Shown one piece after another: positions 6,504 through 14,917 of a stretch of DNA of 53,416 nt. How positions within the stretch are numbered: the stretch's first letter is position 1; each line of letters opens with the position of its first letter. The stretch comes from Ruminococcus sp. (GTDB taxonomy: Bacteria; Bacillota; Clostridia; Oscillospirales; Ruminococcaceae): contig JAFXCR010000015.1 of the NCBI GenBank assembly GCA_017516465.1, forward strand, positions 1-53,416, written 5' to 3'. A program made the position numbers and the translations under genes. The notes under the pieces are model-generated. The model was not told where the DNA came from, ran no database searches, and worked only from the letters and a program-made list of their open reading frames with translations.

Positions 6504-7613
6504 TCAATCGATGTCTTTTTTGAAGTAAAGTCCTACGGCTTCACTTGAAGAAAGCATGAAGAACGCAAGTACAGTGCAGATAAGCGATACACCATAGAGA
6601 ATTCCTACAATTGCAAGATTTCCATCGTGCTGCGGTATCATGACTACTCCGGGGAATAGCTGTATTATACCGGACAGCACATATACAAGCGAAGCAAACG
6701 ATTTGCATGCACCAACGCCCGTAACGAGAAGGAATGAAACTATTCCCATGATAGCGGCGATGTACAGTGAACATTCTTTAACAGTTTCGCCCATGCCGCT
6801 GAAATCCTTATCATAACCGACAATCGTTCCGGAATAAAGCAAATAGAATGCTACTGCGGCGATAACGCCTATCAATGCGATGATAAGAGATACCTTGAAG
6901 CCCTTCTTGGCAAGCTCGGCTCTGCGTTCTTCCTTGAGCTGAAGCATCATTCGCAGACTTTCCTTTGAATCCTTCTGATCTGATACAAGCTGAGAAGATA
7001 CAGCCTTTTTTGCGCCTTCTCTTTTAGCTCTTTCGAGATCCTCGTCAACGAATTTGGGAACGTATTTTGTCGGTTCCGGAGCGTCATCAAGAATCGGAGC
7101 AGTTACCGGTTCAGACGGCTTCGGAGGTTCTTCTTTTTTCGGGGGAGGTGTATAATTATCCTCGTCAAGAACAGGTGCTGTGACAACAGGCTTAGGAGCC
7201 TCAACTCCAAGCTGTGCACGTCTTAAATCAAGAACCTTCTGCTGATTTGCAGCAGGAAGCTTGTTGAATGTCTCCAGCTGATCCGGAGTAAATCCAGCGA
7301 TTATCTCCTCATCGGTCATGACAACCTTTTCAGGCTCAGAGGACTGATACGGAGTATCTGCATCATCCAGCACCGGAGCGGAAACACCGGTGGGACCGCC
7401 TTTTTTCGATGTATCAGGGGAATATGATGCCATGTCATCGAGTACAGGAGCAGAAACTCCCTGAGGGCCGTCCTTTTTCGATGTCGGAGCAACATAATCT
7501 ATGTCGTCAAGAACAGGTGCAGTTACATTCTGGGACATAGCGTTTTTCTTTTCGGGAGCATTGTATTCAATTTCGTCCAGCGGAGAGCCGCCGAAGTTGT
7601 TTCCATCGTTCAT
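6504..7613 (-). CDS. membrane protein with repeated APVLDD motifs, unknown function
   Basis: 369 aa, no family recognised. The cytoplasmic N-terminal ~220 residues are Pro/Asp/Lys-rich and disordered-looking. They carry five copies of a short motif (T/S)AP(V/I)LD(D/E) (TAPVLDDIDY, SAPVLDDMAS, SAPVLDDADT, TAPVLDEDNY, TAPILDDAPE) plus a weaker N-terminal one, SPLDEIEY. A folded patch, DEEIIAGFTPDQLETFNKLP, lies mid-way. A basic helical stretch precedes about four membrane segments in the last 130 residues (SLIIALIGVIAAVAFYLL, LYIAAIMGIVSFLLVTGV and two more). GAGGTG precedes the ATG. It follows purA by 48 bp and probably shares its transcript. The motif repeats suggest a multivalent docking region (inference). 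Confidence 0.75.
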   Translation of the reverse strand: MNDGNNFGGSPLDEIEYNAPEKKNAMSQNVTAPVLDDIDYVAPTSKKDGPQGVSAPVLDDMASYSPDTSKKGGPTGVSAPVLDDADTPYQSSEPEKVVMTDEEIIAGFTPDQLETFNKLPAANQQKVLDLRRAQLGVEAPKPVVTAPVLDEDNYTPPPKKEEPPKPSEPVTAPILDDAPEPTKYVPKFVDEDLERAKREGAKKAVSSQLVSDQKDSKESLRMMLQLKEERRAELAKKGFKVSLIIALIGVIAAVAFYLLYSGTIVGYDKDFSGMGETVKECSLYIAAIMGIVSFLLVTGVGACKSFASLVYVLSGIIQLFPGVVMIPQHDGNLAIVGILYGVSLICTVLAFFMLSSSEAVGLYFKKDID

Positions 7614-7661
7614 TTATTTCACCTCAATGTAGAAATATGTGATAATTCCGACAGAATCTGA

Positions 7662-8939
7662 TTATCTTTCGAGGATCTGTGATCTGTCAGGACCGATACC
7701 TACCATGCTTACATGGCATCCAACGAGTTCTTCAAGACGAGCGATATACTTCTTGCAGTTCTCAGGAAGCTCATCGAAGCTTGTGCACTTTGAGATATCC
7801 TCAGTAAATCCGGGGAATTCCTCATATACAGGCTCGCAGCCTTCAAGATCTTCAAGAGCAGCCGGGAAGTGTTCAGTTACAGTACCGTCGGGCTTCTTGT
7901 AAGCCACGCACATCTTGAGTGTATCAATGCCGGAAAGTGTATCAAGCTTGTTGATAGCAAGGCTGTCAAGACCATTTACTCTTACGGAGTGACGGATGAT
8001 AACAGCATCGAACCAGCCTGTTCTTCTGGGACGTCCAGTAGTAGTACCGAATTCACCGCCGACATTTCTGATACGCTCGCCGATCTCATCGTCAAGTTCT
8101 GTCGGGAAAGGTCCCTTGCCTACACGGGTAGTATAAGCCTTTGCAACACCGATGATATTTGTGATAACCTTAGGGCCTACACCTGTTCCTACGCATACGC
8201 CTGCTGAAACAGGGTGTGAGGAAGTAACATAGGGATATGTACCATAGTCGATATCAAGGAGAGTAGCCTGAGCACCCTCGAACATGATAGTTTTGCCAGC
8301 CTTATCAGCCTCGAAGGTGAGGACAGAAACGTCATCAACATAAGGAGCAAGACGCTTGCCGTATTCGATATATTCAGCAGTTACAGCGTCGAGATCGAAA
8401 GCTTCGCCGCCGTAAACTTCAGTGATGATCTTATTCTTGAGCTTGCCGGTTGACTGGATTTTTTCAGCAAGAACTTCGGGGTGGATAAGGTCGTATATTC
8501 TGATTCCGCAGCGTTCATACTTATCCATATATGTGGGACCGATGCCACGCTTTGTTGTGCCGATATCCTTTCCGCCTCTGAAAGCTTCAGAAAGTCCATC
8601 CAGAGTGATGTGCCATGGCATTACAACATGAGCACGGGGATCTATTTTAAGATGTCCCTCAGTTACGATACCTCTTTCAGCAAGGCTGTCAAGCTCGCCG
8701 ATGAAGTCCTTGGGATCGAGTACAACTCCGGCACCGATAAGGCAGAGAGTATTCGGATAGAGAATACCAGAGGGAATAAGGTGAAGCTTGTAGACCTCTC
8801 CGTTGTTTACAACAGTATGACCGGCATTATTACCGCCCTGTGAACGAACGACTACGTCTGCACGGGAAGCAAGGATATCAATGATTTTACCCTTTCCTTC
8901 ATCTCCCCACTGAGTTCCGATAACAATATTAGCAGGCAT
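7662..8939 (-). CDS. purA: adenylosuccinate synthetase
   Basis: 425 aa, normal length. It condenses IMP and aspartate with GTP hydrolysis to form adenylosuccinate, the first committed step to AMP. The P-loop-like start IGTQWGDEGKGKIID, then RSQGGNNAGHTVV, TTKRGIGPTYMDK, EGAQATLLDIDYGTYPYVT and TTGRPRRTGWFD are all family signatures. The start MPANIV at 8939 has AGAGGA seven bases upstream; an in-frame ATG at 8957 overlaps that ribosome-binding site and is rejected. A strong promoter lies at 8995-9023. The next gene downstream is the APVLDD membrane protein. Confidence 0.98.
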   Translation of the reverse strand: MPANIVIGTQWGDEGKGKIIDILASRADVVVRSQGGNNAGHTVVNNGEVYKLHLIPSGILYPNTLCLIGAGVVLDPKDFIGELDSLAERGIVTEGHLKIDPRAHVVMPWHITLDGLSEAFRGGKDIGTTKRGIGPTYMDKYERCGIRIYDLIHPEVLAEKIQSTGKLKNKIITEVYGGEAFDLDAVTAEYIEYGKRLAPYVDDVSVLTFEADKAGKTIMFEGAQATLLDIDYGTYPYVTSSHPVSAGVCVGTGVGPKVITNIIGVAKAYTTRVGKGPFPTELDDEIGERIRNVGGEFGTTTGRPRRTGWFDAVIIRHSVRVNGLDSLAINKLDTLSGIDTLKMCVAYKKPDGTVTEHFPAALEDLEGCEPVYEEFPGFTEDISKCTSFDELPENCKKYIARLEELVGCHVSMVGIGPDRSQILER

Positions 8940-8994
8940 TTGTTTTCCTCTTTTCATTAAAGTGATTTAATGTACAAAAGCACAATTACACTTA

Positions 8995-9023
8995 ATTATA
9001 TCATACTTTTCATGATAATGCAA
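8995..9023 (-). promoter_or_regulatory. purA promoter
   Basis: On the minus strand TTGCAT (9018-9023), 17-bp spacer, TATAAT (8995-9000). No PurR box or guanine riboswitch is recognisable in the short leader. Confidence 0.75.
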
Positions 9024-9057
9024 TAGGTAAAGCAAATTTATTTATGAATAAACAAAA

Positions 9058-9082
9058 GAACTGCCGTTATGCACAGCAGTTC
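9058..9082 (-). terminator. terminator of the yicC-spoVM operon
   Basis: GAACTGC/GCAGTTC stem followed on the minus strand by TTTTGTTTATT, 18 bp after the last stop codon of the long operon. Confidence 0.75.
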
Positions 9083-9099
9083 CGCAATAAGTATGGGGA

Positions 9100-9186
9100 T
9101 TATTCACAATCTTCCTTTTTTATTCTGAATATGACCCTGAGAATCCCAGAGAGAAATTTCGGGCTTTTGATAACAACTACCTTCAT
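9100..9186 (-). CDS. spoVM: SpoVM-like small amphipathic protein
   Basis: 28 codons starting at 9186 with a strong AAGGAGG ribosome-binding site. The peptide reads MKVVVIKSPKFLSGILRV and ends IKKEDCE. It aligns without gaps with Bacillus SpoVM (26 aa): the KxPKFLxGIxR core, including the proline at position 9 that shapes its curvature-sensing amphipathic helix, is retained. SpoVM anchors the spore coat protein SpoIVA to the forespore surface. In B. subtilis spoVM follows prpC-prkC-rsgA-rpe-thiN; here it follows prpC-prkC-rsgA-thiN, so synteny supports the call. These ruminococci are usually regarded as non-sporing, so the present role is open. A longer frame from 9312 overlaps thiN and is rejected. 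Confidence 0.85.
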   Translation of the reverse strand: MKVVVIKSPKFLSGILRVIFRIKKEDCE

Positions 9187-9244
9187 AAGCTGTTCCTCCT
9201 TATCGTGATATAACATTATATTCACAGGAAGGAAATTTGTTACT

Positions 9245-9871
9245 TCATGACTGAATGACAAGTGCAAGACCGTATTCAATATCAAGGAAAGCCTGCCTCT
9301 CAGTAATCTCATTGCTCACTCCTATGGGGAATGAGGGCTTCATATCGTAATTTTCAAGGGGATATTTTACTCCTCTGAGACTTTTTATTCTCACCGTATC
9401 GGTAATGGCAAACACAGAGAAATACTTTTCACCGTACTTCTTTCCATGGGGGTACATAGCTTCTCCGGCACCTTGCAGATATATATTTTCGTCACCGATG
9501 CAGATAAGCTTTGCTCCGTGTTTGTGGGCGTATATCATGGTCTGGATATTCGCAAAGGCATGATCGAAGCGTGAACCTCCGATTGCACCGTAAAGATAGA
9601 TCAGATCATATCCACGTTCTATCGCTATTTTCACAGCCATAAGCGTGTCGGTATCATCCTTTTCCGGAACAGTACGGTATATCTCGGTATTCTCCGGAAG
9701 TCTGCCTGTATAGGAATCAAAATCGCCGACTATGATATCAGGTTCAAGACCGAGCTTTACTGCATGCTTGTAGCCGCTGTCGGCACAGATGATAAATCCG
9801 TGGTGTGTGGAAAACCATGTCCGGTCGATTTTTCCGAGATCGCCGCCGGCAAAAATATGGCATCTTTTCAT
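9245..9871 (-). CDS. thiN: thiamine pyrophosphokinase
   Basis: 208 aa, full length. It transfers pyrophosphate from ATP to thiamine, giving thiamine diphosphate. Family motifs: ICADSGYKHAVKLGLEPDIIVGDFDS (split here as ADSGYKHA and PDIIVGDFDS), the EKDDTDTLMAV acidic catalytic patch, and YGAIGGSRFDHAFANI. The C-terminal beta domain ends with GVSNEITERQAFLDIEYGLALVI, including the usual SNE. Its start overlaps the rsgA stop (ATG at 9871, rsgA ending at 9868), so the two are translationally coupled. The rpe gene found between rsgA and thiN in Bacillus is absent. Confidence 0.95.
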   Translation of the reverse strand: MKRCHIFAGGDLGKIDRTWFSTHHGFIICADSGYKHAVKLGLEPDIIVGDFDSYTGRLPENTEIYRTVPEKDDTDTLMAVKIAIERGYDLIYLYGAIGGSRFDHAFANIQTMIYAHKHGAKLICIGDENIYLQGAGEAMYPHGKKYGEKYFSVFAITDTVRIKSLRGVKYPLENYDMKPSFPIGVSNEITERQAFLDIEYGLALVIQS

Positions 9872-10746
9872 TTAAGCTCCCACTCCTTGAGTTGTTTTGC
9901 CTCGTCGTACATCGTACAGTAGCTTGTGTGGCGGCTTTCAGAAATCTTTCCTTCACCGAGAGCTTCCAGCACCGCACAGCCTTTTTCGCAGGTGTGAGAG
10001 CAGTCCTTGAAGCGGCACTGATCGGTAAATTCAGCTATTTCACGGAAGCATCCGGCGAGTTCTTCCTTGCGGATGATATCGTAGCGGTTTGTCTCAAAGG
10101 TGGAGAATCCCGGAGTATCAGCGATATATCCACCGCTTTCAAGTTTGTAGAGTTCAGCGTGACGTGTCGTGTGGCGTCCTCTGCCGAGCTTTCTGCTTAT
10201 CTCAGCAGTCGGGATTTCAAGTGCAGGATCAACGGCATTGAGAAGTGTTGATTTTCCAGCACCGGAATTTCCTGTAAAGGCACTGATTTTTCCGGTAAGA
10301 AGATTCCTTATTGCGTCAATAGTATTTTTGTCATTGTAGTCGATTGATATAATATCAATGCCGATGCTTCCGTATATATCAATTATTTCGTGACTGCTTC
10401 CGAGGTCGGTCTTTGTAACGGCAACGACCGGCTTGATTCCCTTGTATTCTGCAATGGCAATGAATTTGTCAAGCAGAAGATAATTTGGTGCCGGATCGCA
10501 GGTGGAAACAATAAAAATAAGCTGATCGAGATTTGCAAGAGGGGGTCGGATAATGCAATTTCTGCGTTCAGCCACAGCGGTTATCACTTCGTCCTGAAAT
10601 TCCACGCTGTCGCCGACGCACGGACTTATGCCCTTGCTGCGGAAAACACCTCTTGCTTTGCAGCTGAATATGCCGTCAGGGGACTCTACTGTATAGAGTC
10701 CCCCTAAGCATTTCGTTATAATTCCGCTTTTTACAGTGCTGTTCAT
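9868..10746 (-). CDS. rsgA: ribosome small-subunit maturation GTPase RsgA
   Basis: 292 aa from the ATG at 10746, which overlaps the prkC stop by one base (TGATG). RsgA is a circularly permuted GTPase that checks late 30S assembly. After an OB-fold (VESPDGIFSCKARGVFR), the G motifs come in permuted order: G4 VAVTKTDL, then G1 GNSGAGKSTLLNAV, G2-region RGRHTTRHAELY, then G3 DTPGFSTF. The C-terminal zinc knuckle is CRFKDCSHTCEKGC. The frame is open 26 codons further upstream inside prkC, but that would give a non-conserved extension. Confidence 0.96.
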   Translation of the reverse strand: MNSTVKSGIITKCLGGLYTVESPDGIFSCKARGVFRSKGISPCVGDSVEFQDEVITAVAERRNCIIRPPLANLDQLIFIVSTCDPAPNYLLLDKFIAIAEYKGIKPVVAVTKTDLGSSHEIIDIYGSIGIDIISIDYNDKNTIDAIRNLLTGKISAFTGNSGAGKSTLLNAVDPALEIPTAEISRKLGRGRHTTRHAELYKLESGGYIADTPGFSTFETNRYDIIRKEELAGCFREIAEFTDQCRFKDCSHTCEKGCAVLEALGEGKISESRHTSYCTMYDEAKQLKEWELK

Positions 10747-13121
10747 CAATACCATACCCAGATGGTTTCGCCTGTATCCTGAGTTACCCAGTCGCCGTTT
10801 ACACCAGGCTGATATGGAATCCATTCTCCTGTGGTGAGGTGATATTCACCGTCAACACCGGGAACATATCCTGGCTGAGGCTCCGGAACAGTAGGTTCCT
10901 CAACAGGAGGCTCCTCAACAGGAGGCTCTGTTATTGGTTCAGTTTCAGGCTCTGGTTCAGTTTCAGGTTCTTCCGGTTCAGGGAATCCTCCTACAAGCAT
11001 GAAGGCATAGTCTACATCCTCGCTGATGGCATTAACACTGCCGGTAGCAAAGTTGAAGTAATATGATCCGATAGTTGCGATTGCACCTGTATTCAGATTA
11101 GTAAGCTTAACAGTTACAAGAACATTTTCGCCGGAACCCTTGATATCCTGAGTCCATGACGGCATTTCAGGAATGATAAGTGTACCTGATGAAGTTGTAG
11201 TTGTTCTGTTTTCCTCGCCCTTGAGGATGAAGTCAATAACGAATCTTCCGTTTGCTTCAACAGGGAAGTTTACAGTGAAAGGAATTTCACCGTCAGGGCT
11301 TACACCTGTACTGATGTAGAGGATGATTTCAGTACCCTGTTCAACCTTTTCTCCCTTTGCGATGCTCTGTTCAACAACCTTGCCCTCGTCCTCGTAGGAG
11401 TCCTTCATATCTGTCTTGACTTTAAGTCCCTTGTACTGAGCGATAGCAACAGCGTCCTTGGCTTCCATGCCTACATAGCTTTCAACTTCTATCTGCTCAG
11501 TGTTTGCACCCATGCTGACATATACAAGAACTGTTGTACCTTTGTGTACTTCTTCTCCGGCTTTGGGTTCAGTTTTGATTACATTGTTTTCCTTTATTAC
11601 GGGGTCTGATTGAGTGATAATTTCAGCTTTAAGCCCCTTCATATCAAGCTGATCCTCAGCAAGTGCCTGATTCATGTCAACTATATCAGGAACAGTAGTT
11701 TTTTCCTGTCCCTTACTGAGCTTTACTTTGAGTGTATCACCCTTCTTGTATTCTGAATCTGGATCAATACTCTGCCAGATAATTGTATTTTCATCAGCAG
11801 CATTATATTCATAGCCTTCGACTTCAAATTTGATGTTGTTGCCATATTTGCTCTGAGCAGTACTGTAATCCATGCCTGTGAAGTCCTGCATTTTATAGTC
11901 GTTCTTTGCCTTGTCGCCCTTAAGCAGACCGCTGAGCATAGTTGCAACGAAAATAACCGCAACGATAATTACTACTACTACAACTGCAGTAAGTACCGGA
12001 ATAACGAGTGATGAACGTTCCTCCTCATCATCGTCATCATCCTCATCATCATAATAATCCTTATAGGTGATAGGCTTCTGCTGAGGAAAATTACCGTATC
12101 TCTGAGCTGCTGAAGCTCCTGCGTATGCAGCTGCACCGACTCCGGCTGCAACTGCTGCTCCGTTAGAATTAAAAGCAGAATCGCTGCTGTCTGGGATATC
12201 ACGGTAAGCATCGTTGTTTACGGGTGAACTGAAGTTAATTGTATTTTCAGCAGGGGGGGTATCTTCCTCCTGATAGTATCCGAAGGTGATAGTGGGATCT
12301 ACCTTGAATTTTTCAATATCAGCGATCATATCGGCAGTTGAAGGATATCTGTCGTCAGGAGTCTTTTCCATAGCTCTGAGAACAATTTCTTCAAGACCGT
12401 CCGGAATATCAGGGTTGACAGCTCTGGGGCGTTCAGGGATATCGTGCATGTGCATAACTGCGATAGCAACCGGATTATCGCTGTCAAAAGGCTTTCTTCC
12501 GGCGAGCATTTCATACATCATTGCACCTACGGAATATATATCGCTCTTAGCGTCAGTAACGTTGCCGCTTGCCGGTTCAGGGCTGATATAGTGAACGCTT
12601 CCGATAGCCTGATCGGTAGCTGTTTTGCCTTCTTCACGGGCAAACTTGGCAATGCCGAAGTCCATGACCTTGATAGTGCCGTCAGTGAACATCATGATGT
12701 TCTGGGGCTTAATGTCACGGTGAACGATGCCCTTGTCATGGGCGTGCTGTAAGGCTCTGAGAATCTGTATCACGAAGTGAACAGTATCCTTCCATGTGAG
12801 GACTTTTTCTTCCTCGATGTATTCTTTGAGAGTAATACCGTCGATGTATTCCATGACGATATACTGAATCTTCTCAGAAAATCCGACATCATATATCTTT
12901 ACGATGTTGGGATGAGAAAGAACTGCAATTGCCTTTGATTCATTTCTGAATCTTCGTAGGAATTCTTCGTTTTCTGCATATTCTTTTTTCAGGATTTTGA
13001 TGGCTACGGTCTTGTTGTCGATAACATCAACGCCTTTGTAAACCTCAGCCATTCCGCCGACGCCGATAAGTTCTGTAATCTCATATCTTCCGTCGAGCTT
13101 TTTGCCAATGTTTTTATCCAT
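10746..13121 (-). CDS. prkC: PrkC-type transmembrane Ser/Thr kinase with PASTA domains
   Basis: 791 aa from the ATG at 13121 (AGGAGG). The cytoplasmic Hanks kinase has the Gly-loop GVGGMAEVYKG, HRDIKPQNIM, DFGIAK and the activation-end SPEP. An acidic and Ala-rich juxtamembrane stretch precedes one TM segment around residues 372-395. Three extracellular PASTA domains follow; such repeats bind muropeptides or lipid II. After these comes a beta domain not typical of PrkC, then a Pro/Glu-rich spacer (PETEPEPETEPITEPPVEE) and a C-terminal tail with two GEW/GDW-type repeats ending ETIWVWY. It is coupled to the phosphatase prpC 10 bp upstream. The role is control of growth, wall synthesis and, in sporeformers, germination. 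Confidence 0.96.
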   Translation of the reverse strand: MDKNIGKKLDGRYEITELIGVGGMAEVYKGVDVIDNKTVAIKILKKEYAENEEFLRRFRNESKAIAVLSHPNIVKIYDVGFSEKIQYIVMEYIDGITLKEYIEEEKVLTWKDTVHFVIQILRALQHAHDKGIVHRDIKPQNIMMFTDGTIKVMDFGIAKFAREEGKTATDQAIGSVHYISPEPASGNVTDAKSDIYSVGAMMYEMLAGRKPFDSDNPVAIAVMHMHDIPERPRAVNPDIPDGLEEIVLRAMEKTPDDRYPSTADMIADIEKFKVDPTITFGYYQEEDTPPAENTINFSSPVNNDAYRDIPDSSDSAFNSNGAAVAAGVGAAAYAGASAAQRYGNFPQQKPITYKDYYDDEDDDDDEEERSSLVIPVLTAVVVVVIIVAVIFVATMLSGLLKGDKAKNDYKMQDFTGMDYSTAQSKYGNNIKFEVEGYEYNAADENTIIWQSIDPDSEYKKGDTLKVKLSKGQEKTTVPDIVDMNQALAEDQLDMKGLKAEIITQSDPVIKENNVIKTEPKAGEEVHKGTTVLVYVSMGANTEQIEVESYVGMEAKDAVAIAQYKGLKVKTDMKDSYEDEGKVVEQSIAKGEKVEQGTEIILYISTGVSPDGEIPFTVNFPVEANGRFVIDFILKGEENRTTTTSSGTLIIPEMPSWTQDIKGSGENVLVTVKLTNLNTGAIATIGSYYFNFATGSVNAISEDVDYAFMLVGGFPEPEEPETEPEPETEPITEPPVEEPPVEEPTVPEPQPGYVPGVDGEYHLTTGEWIPYQPGVNGDWVTQDTGETIWVWY

Positions 13122-13131
13122 TTTGTTCCTC

Positions 13132-13857
13132 CTAATCCGATATGACAGCAACAGTAACATTATCGCTGCCACCCTTGCTGTTAGCAAGCTTTATCAATTC
13201 TTCTGCAACGTTATCAAAGGATGAGTTGAGAATAACGTTATACATTTCTTCGTCACTGCAATATCCTGAAAGACCGTCAGAGCATAGCAGCAGGCTGATC
13301 TTATCCTCGTAGTCAAGGATAAAGGTATCAGGGAGTACTGTTTTTTCTACTCCCACAGCTCTTACAAGCATATGCCGCTGAGGATGTTCTTCCATTTCCT
13401 CCTCTGTTATTTTCCCCTTTTCGTAGAGGAGGGCAGCTACATTATGGTCAGTAGTAACCTTTAGCAGATTTTTATCAGTAATAAGATACGCTCTGCTGTC
13501 GCCGACATTTATTATAAATGCCGATTTGCTGTTTATATATGCTGCAACGCAGGTAGTTCCCATACCGAAGTTCTTGAAATCAAGGCGGGCACGGGTATAT
13601 ATAACCGAATTAGCGGCAGAAACCGAGGATATGAGAAGCTTTCGGATCTGCTCATCATCAAGGCTTTCGGAGTATCCGGCAGAGAATCGCTGGAAAAATT
13701 CATCAATAGCGATGGTGCTTGCTTCTTTTCCGGCACGTTCACCACCCATACCGTCGCACACGACCGCAAGAACGTTATGACCGAAATATTCACATCTGAC
13801 AGCGTCCTGATTTTCGTCACGCTTCAGACCGATATCTGTTCCGAATCTGAATCTCAA
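13132..13857 (-). CDS. prpC: PP2C-family Ser/Thr phosphatase PrpC/Stp
   Basis: 241 aa. The metal-dependent PPM phosphatase reverses PrkC phosphorylation. Seen motifs: TDIGLKRDENQDA with the RxxNxD signature, AVVCDGMGGERAGKEAS, NVGDSRAYLI, TTDHN, LLLCSDGLSGY and GGSDNVTVAVI, which together provide the aspartates for the metal centre. It begins 4 bp inside the end of rlmN (ATG at 13857, rlmN stop 13854) and is followed closely by prkC, the usual Firmicute pair. Confidence 0.97.
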   Translation of the reverse strand: MRFRFGTDIGLKRDENQDAVRCEYFGHNVLAVVCDGMGGERAGKEASTIAIDEFFQRFSAGYSESLDDEQIRKLLISSVSAANSVIYTRARLDFKNFGMGTTCVAAYINSKSAFIINVGDSRAYLITDKNLLKVTTDHNVAALLYEKGKITEEEMEEHPQRHMLVRAVGVEKTVLPDTFILDYEDKISLLLCSDGLSGYCSDEEMYNVILNSSFDNVAEELIKLANSKGGSDNVTVAVISD

Positions 13858-14900
13858 TTATCCGTACCTCCTTTGCTTCCGGCGTCACGTCGGAGCTGTC
13901 CGCACGCCGCTTCTATATCACTGCCGAGAGTTCGTCTGACAGTAGCGTTTATACCTCTGTCACCGAGGCGTTTAGCAAAATCTGCAACGCCAGAACGGGC
14001 AGTTTTGTAATTTCTTTCTTTTACCTGATTTACTGGAATAAGGTTGACATGGCAGTTCATACCTCTGAGCAGAGCTGCCAGCCTGTCCGCATCCTTTTCT
14101 GATGAATTAACATTGTCGATGACAGCGTATTCAAAGGTTACGCGTCTGCCTGTCGTATCAATGTAGTACCGGCAGGCTTTCATAAGCTCGTCTATATTAT
14201 ATGTCCTGTTGACAGGCATTATTTCACTTCTTTTGTCGTTATACGGGCTATGTAGTGAAACCGACAGCGTAAGCTGAAGCTTCATATCTGCCAGCTCGTA
14301 TATTTTCGGAACAATTCCGCAGGTTGAAAGCGAAACATGACGGAGACTGAGATTGTCTCCGTCCTTGTCGGAAAGCAGCTTCAGAAATTTCAGAACGTTG
14401 CTGAAATTATCAAGCGGTTCGCCAATACCCATAAGTACAACACCGGAAACTCTTGTGCCGGCATCACGTTCTGTCTCGTAGATCTGCATAAGTATTTCAG
14501 AAGGTTCAAGGGATCTGACAAATCCGGCGATAGCAGAAGCGCAGAAATTGCATCCCATTTTGCATCCTACCTGAGTAGATACACAGATACTTTTCCCGTG
14601 ATGATAGTCCATAAGAACAGTTTCGACAAAGTTCCCATCAGAGAGTCTATAAAGATATTTTACAGTATTATCTATATGAGATTCAAGTCTTTTTTGCATA
14701 AATAGTCCATTTATACAAAAATTTTCTTTCAGAAAGTGCCTCAGTTGGACAGATATATCAGTCATTTTGTCAAAATCCATGACTTTTTTTACATGAAGCC
14801 ACTGAAAAACCTGCTTTGCACGGAATTTTTTTTCTCCGTATGCAACGAGAAGCTGTTCAAGTTCTTCAAGACTGAGACTGAGGATATCTGTTTTTTCCAA
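13854..14900 (-). CDS. rlmN: 23S rRNA (A2503-C2)/tRNA (A37-C2) methyltransferase RlmN
   Basis: 348 aa if begun at the TTG at 14900, the start best placed behind GAAAGGGTGA; a GTG at 14909 is an alternative and no ATG fits. RlmN is a radical-SAM enzyme that methylates C2 of A2503 in 23S rRNA and A37 of some tRNAs. The cluster motif CKMGCNFC (CxxxCxxC) is present, as are GIGEPLDNF, LSTCGIVP, the SLHSPYNDKRSEIMPVN stretch and a conserved C-terminal Cys (EAACGQLR) used in the mechanism. The start lies 17 bp beyond the rsmB stop. The non-ATG start is the only oddity. Confidence 0.95.
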   Translation of the reverse strand: MEKTDILSLSLEELEQLLVAYGEKKFRAKQVFQWLHVKKVMDFDKMTDISVQLRHFLKENFCINGLFMQKRLESHIDNTVKYLYRLSDGNFVETVLMDYHHGKSICVSTQVGCKMGCNFCASAIAGFVRSLEPSEILMQIYETERDAGTRVSGVVLMGIGEPLDNFSNVLKFLKLLSDKDGDNLSLRHVSLSTCGIVPKIYELADMKLQLTLSVSLHSPYNDKRSEIMPVNRTYNIDELMKACRYYIDTTGRRVTFEYAVIDNVNSSEKDADRLAALLRGMNCHVNLIPVNQVKERNYKTARSGVADFAKRLGDRGINATVRRTLGSDIEAACGQLRRDAGSKGGTDN

Positions 14901-14917
14901 TTGATTCACCCTTTCTG

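Noticed and set aside
10840-11080. Low-complexity repeats suggesting a separate surface protein
   Set aside because: The Pro/Glu repeats are in frame with, and part of, prkC.
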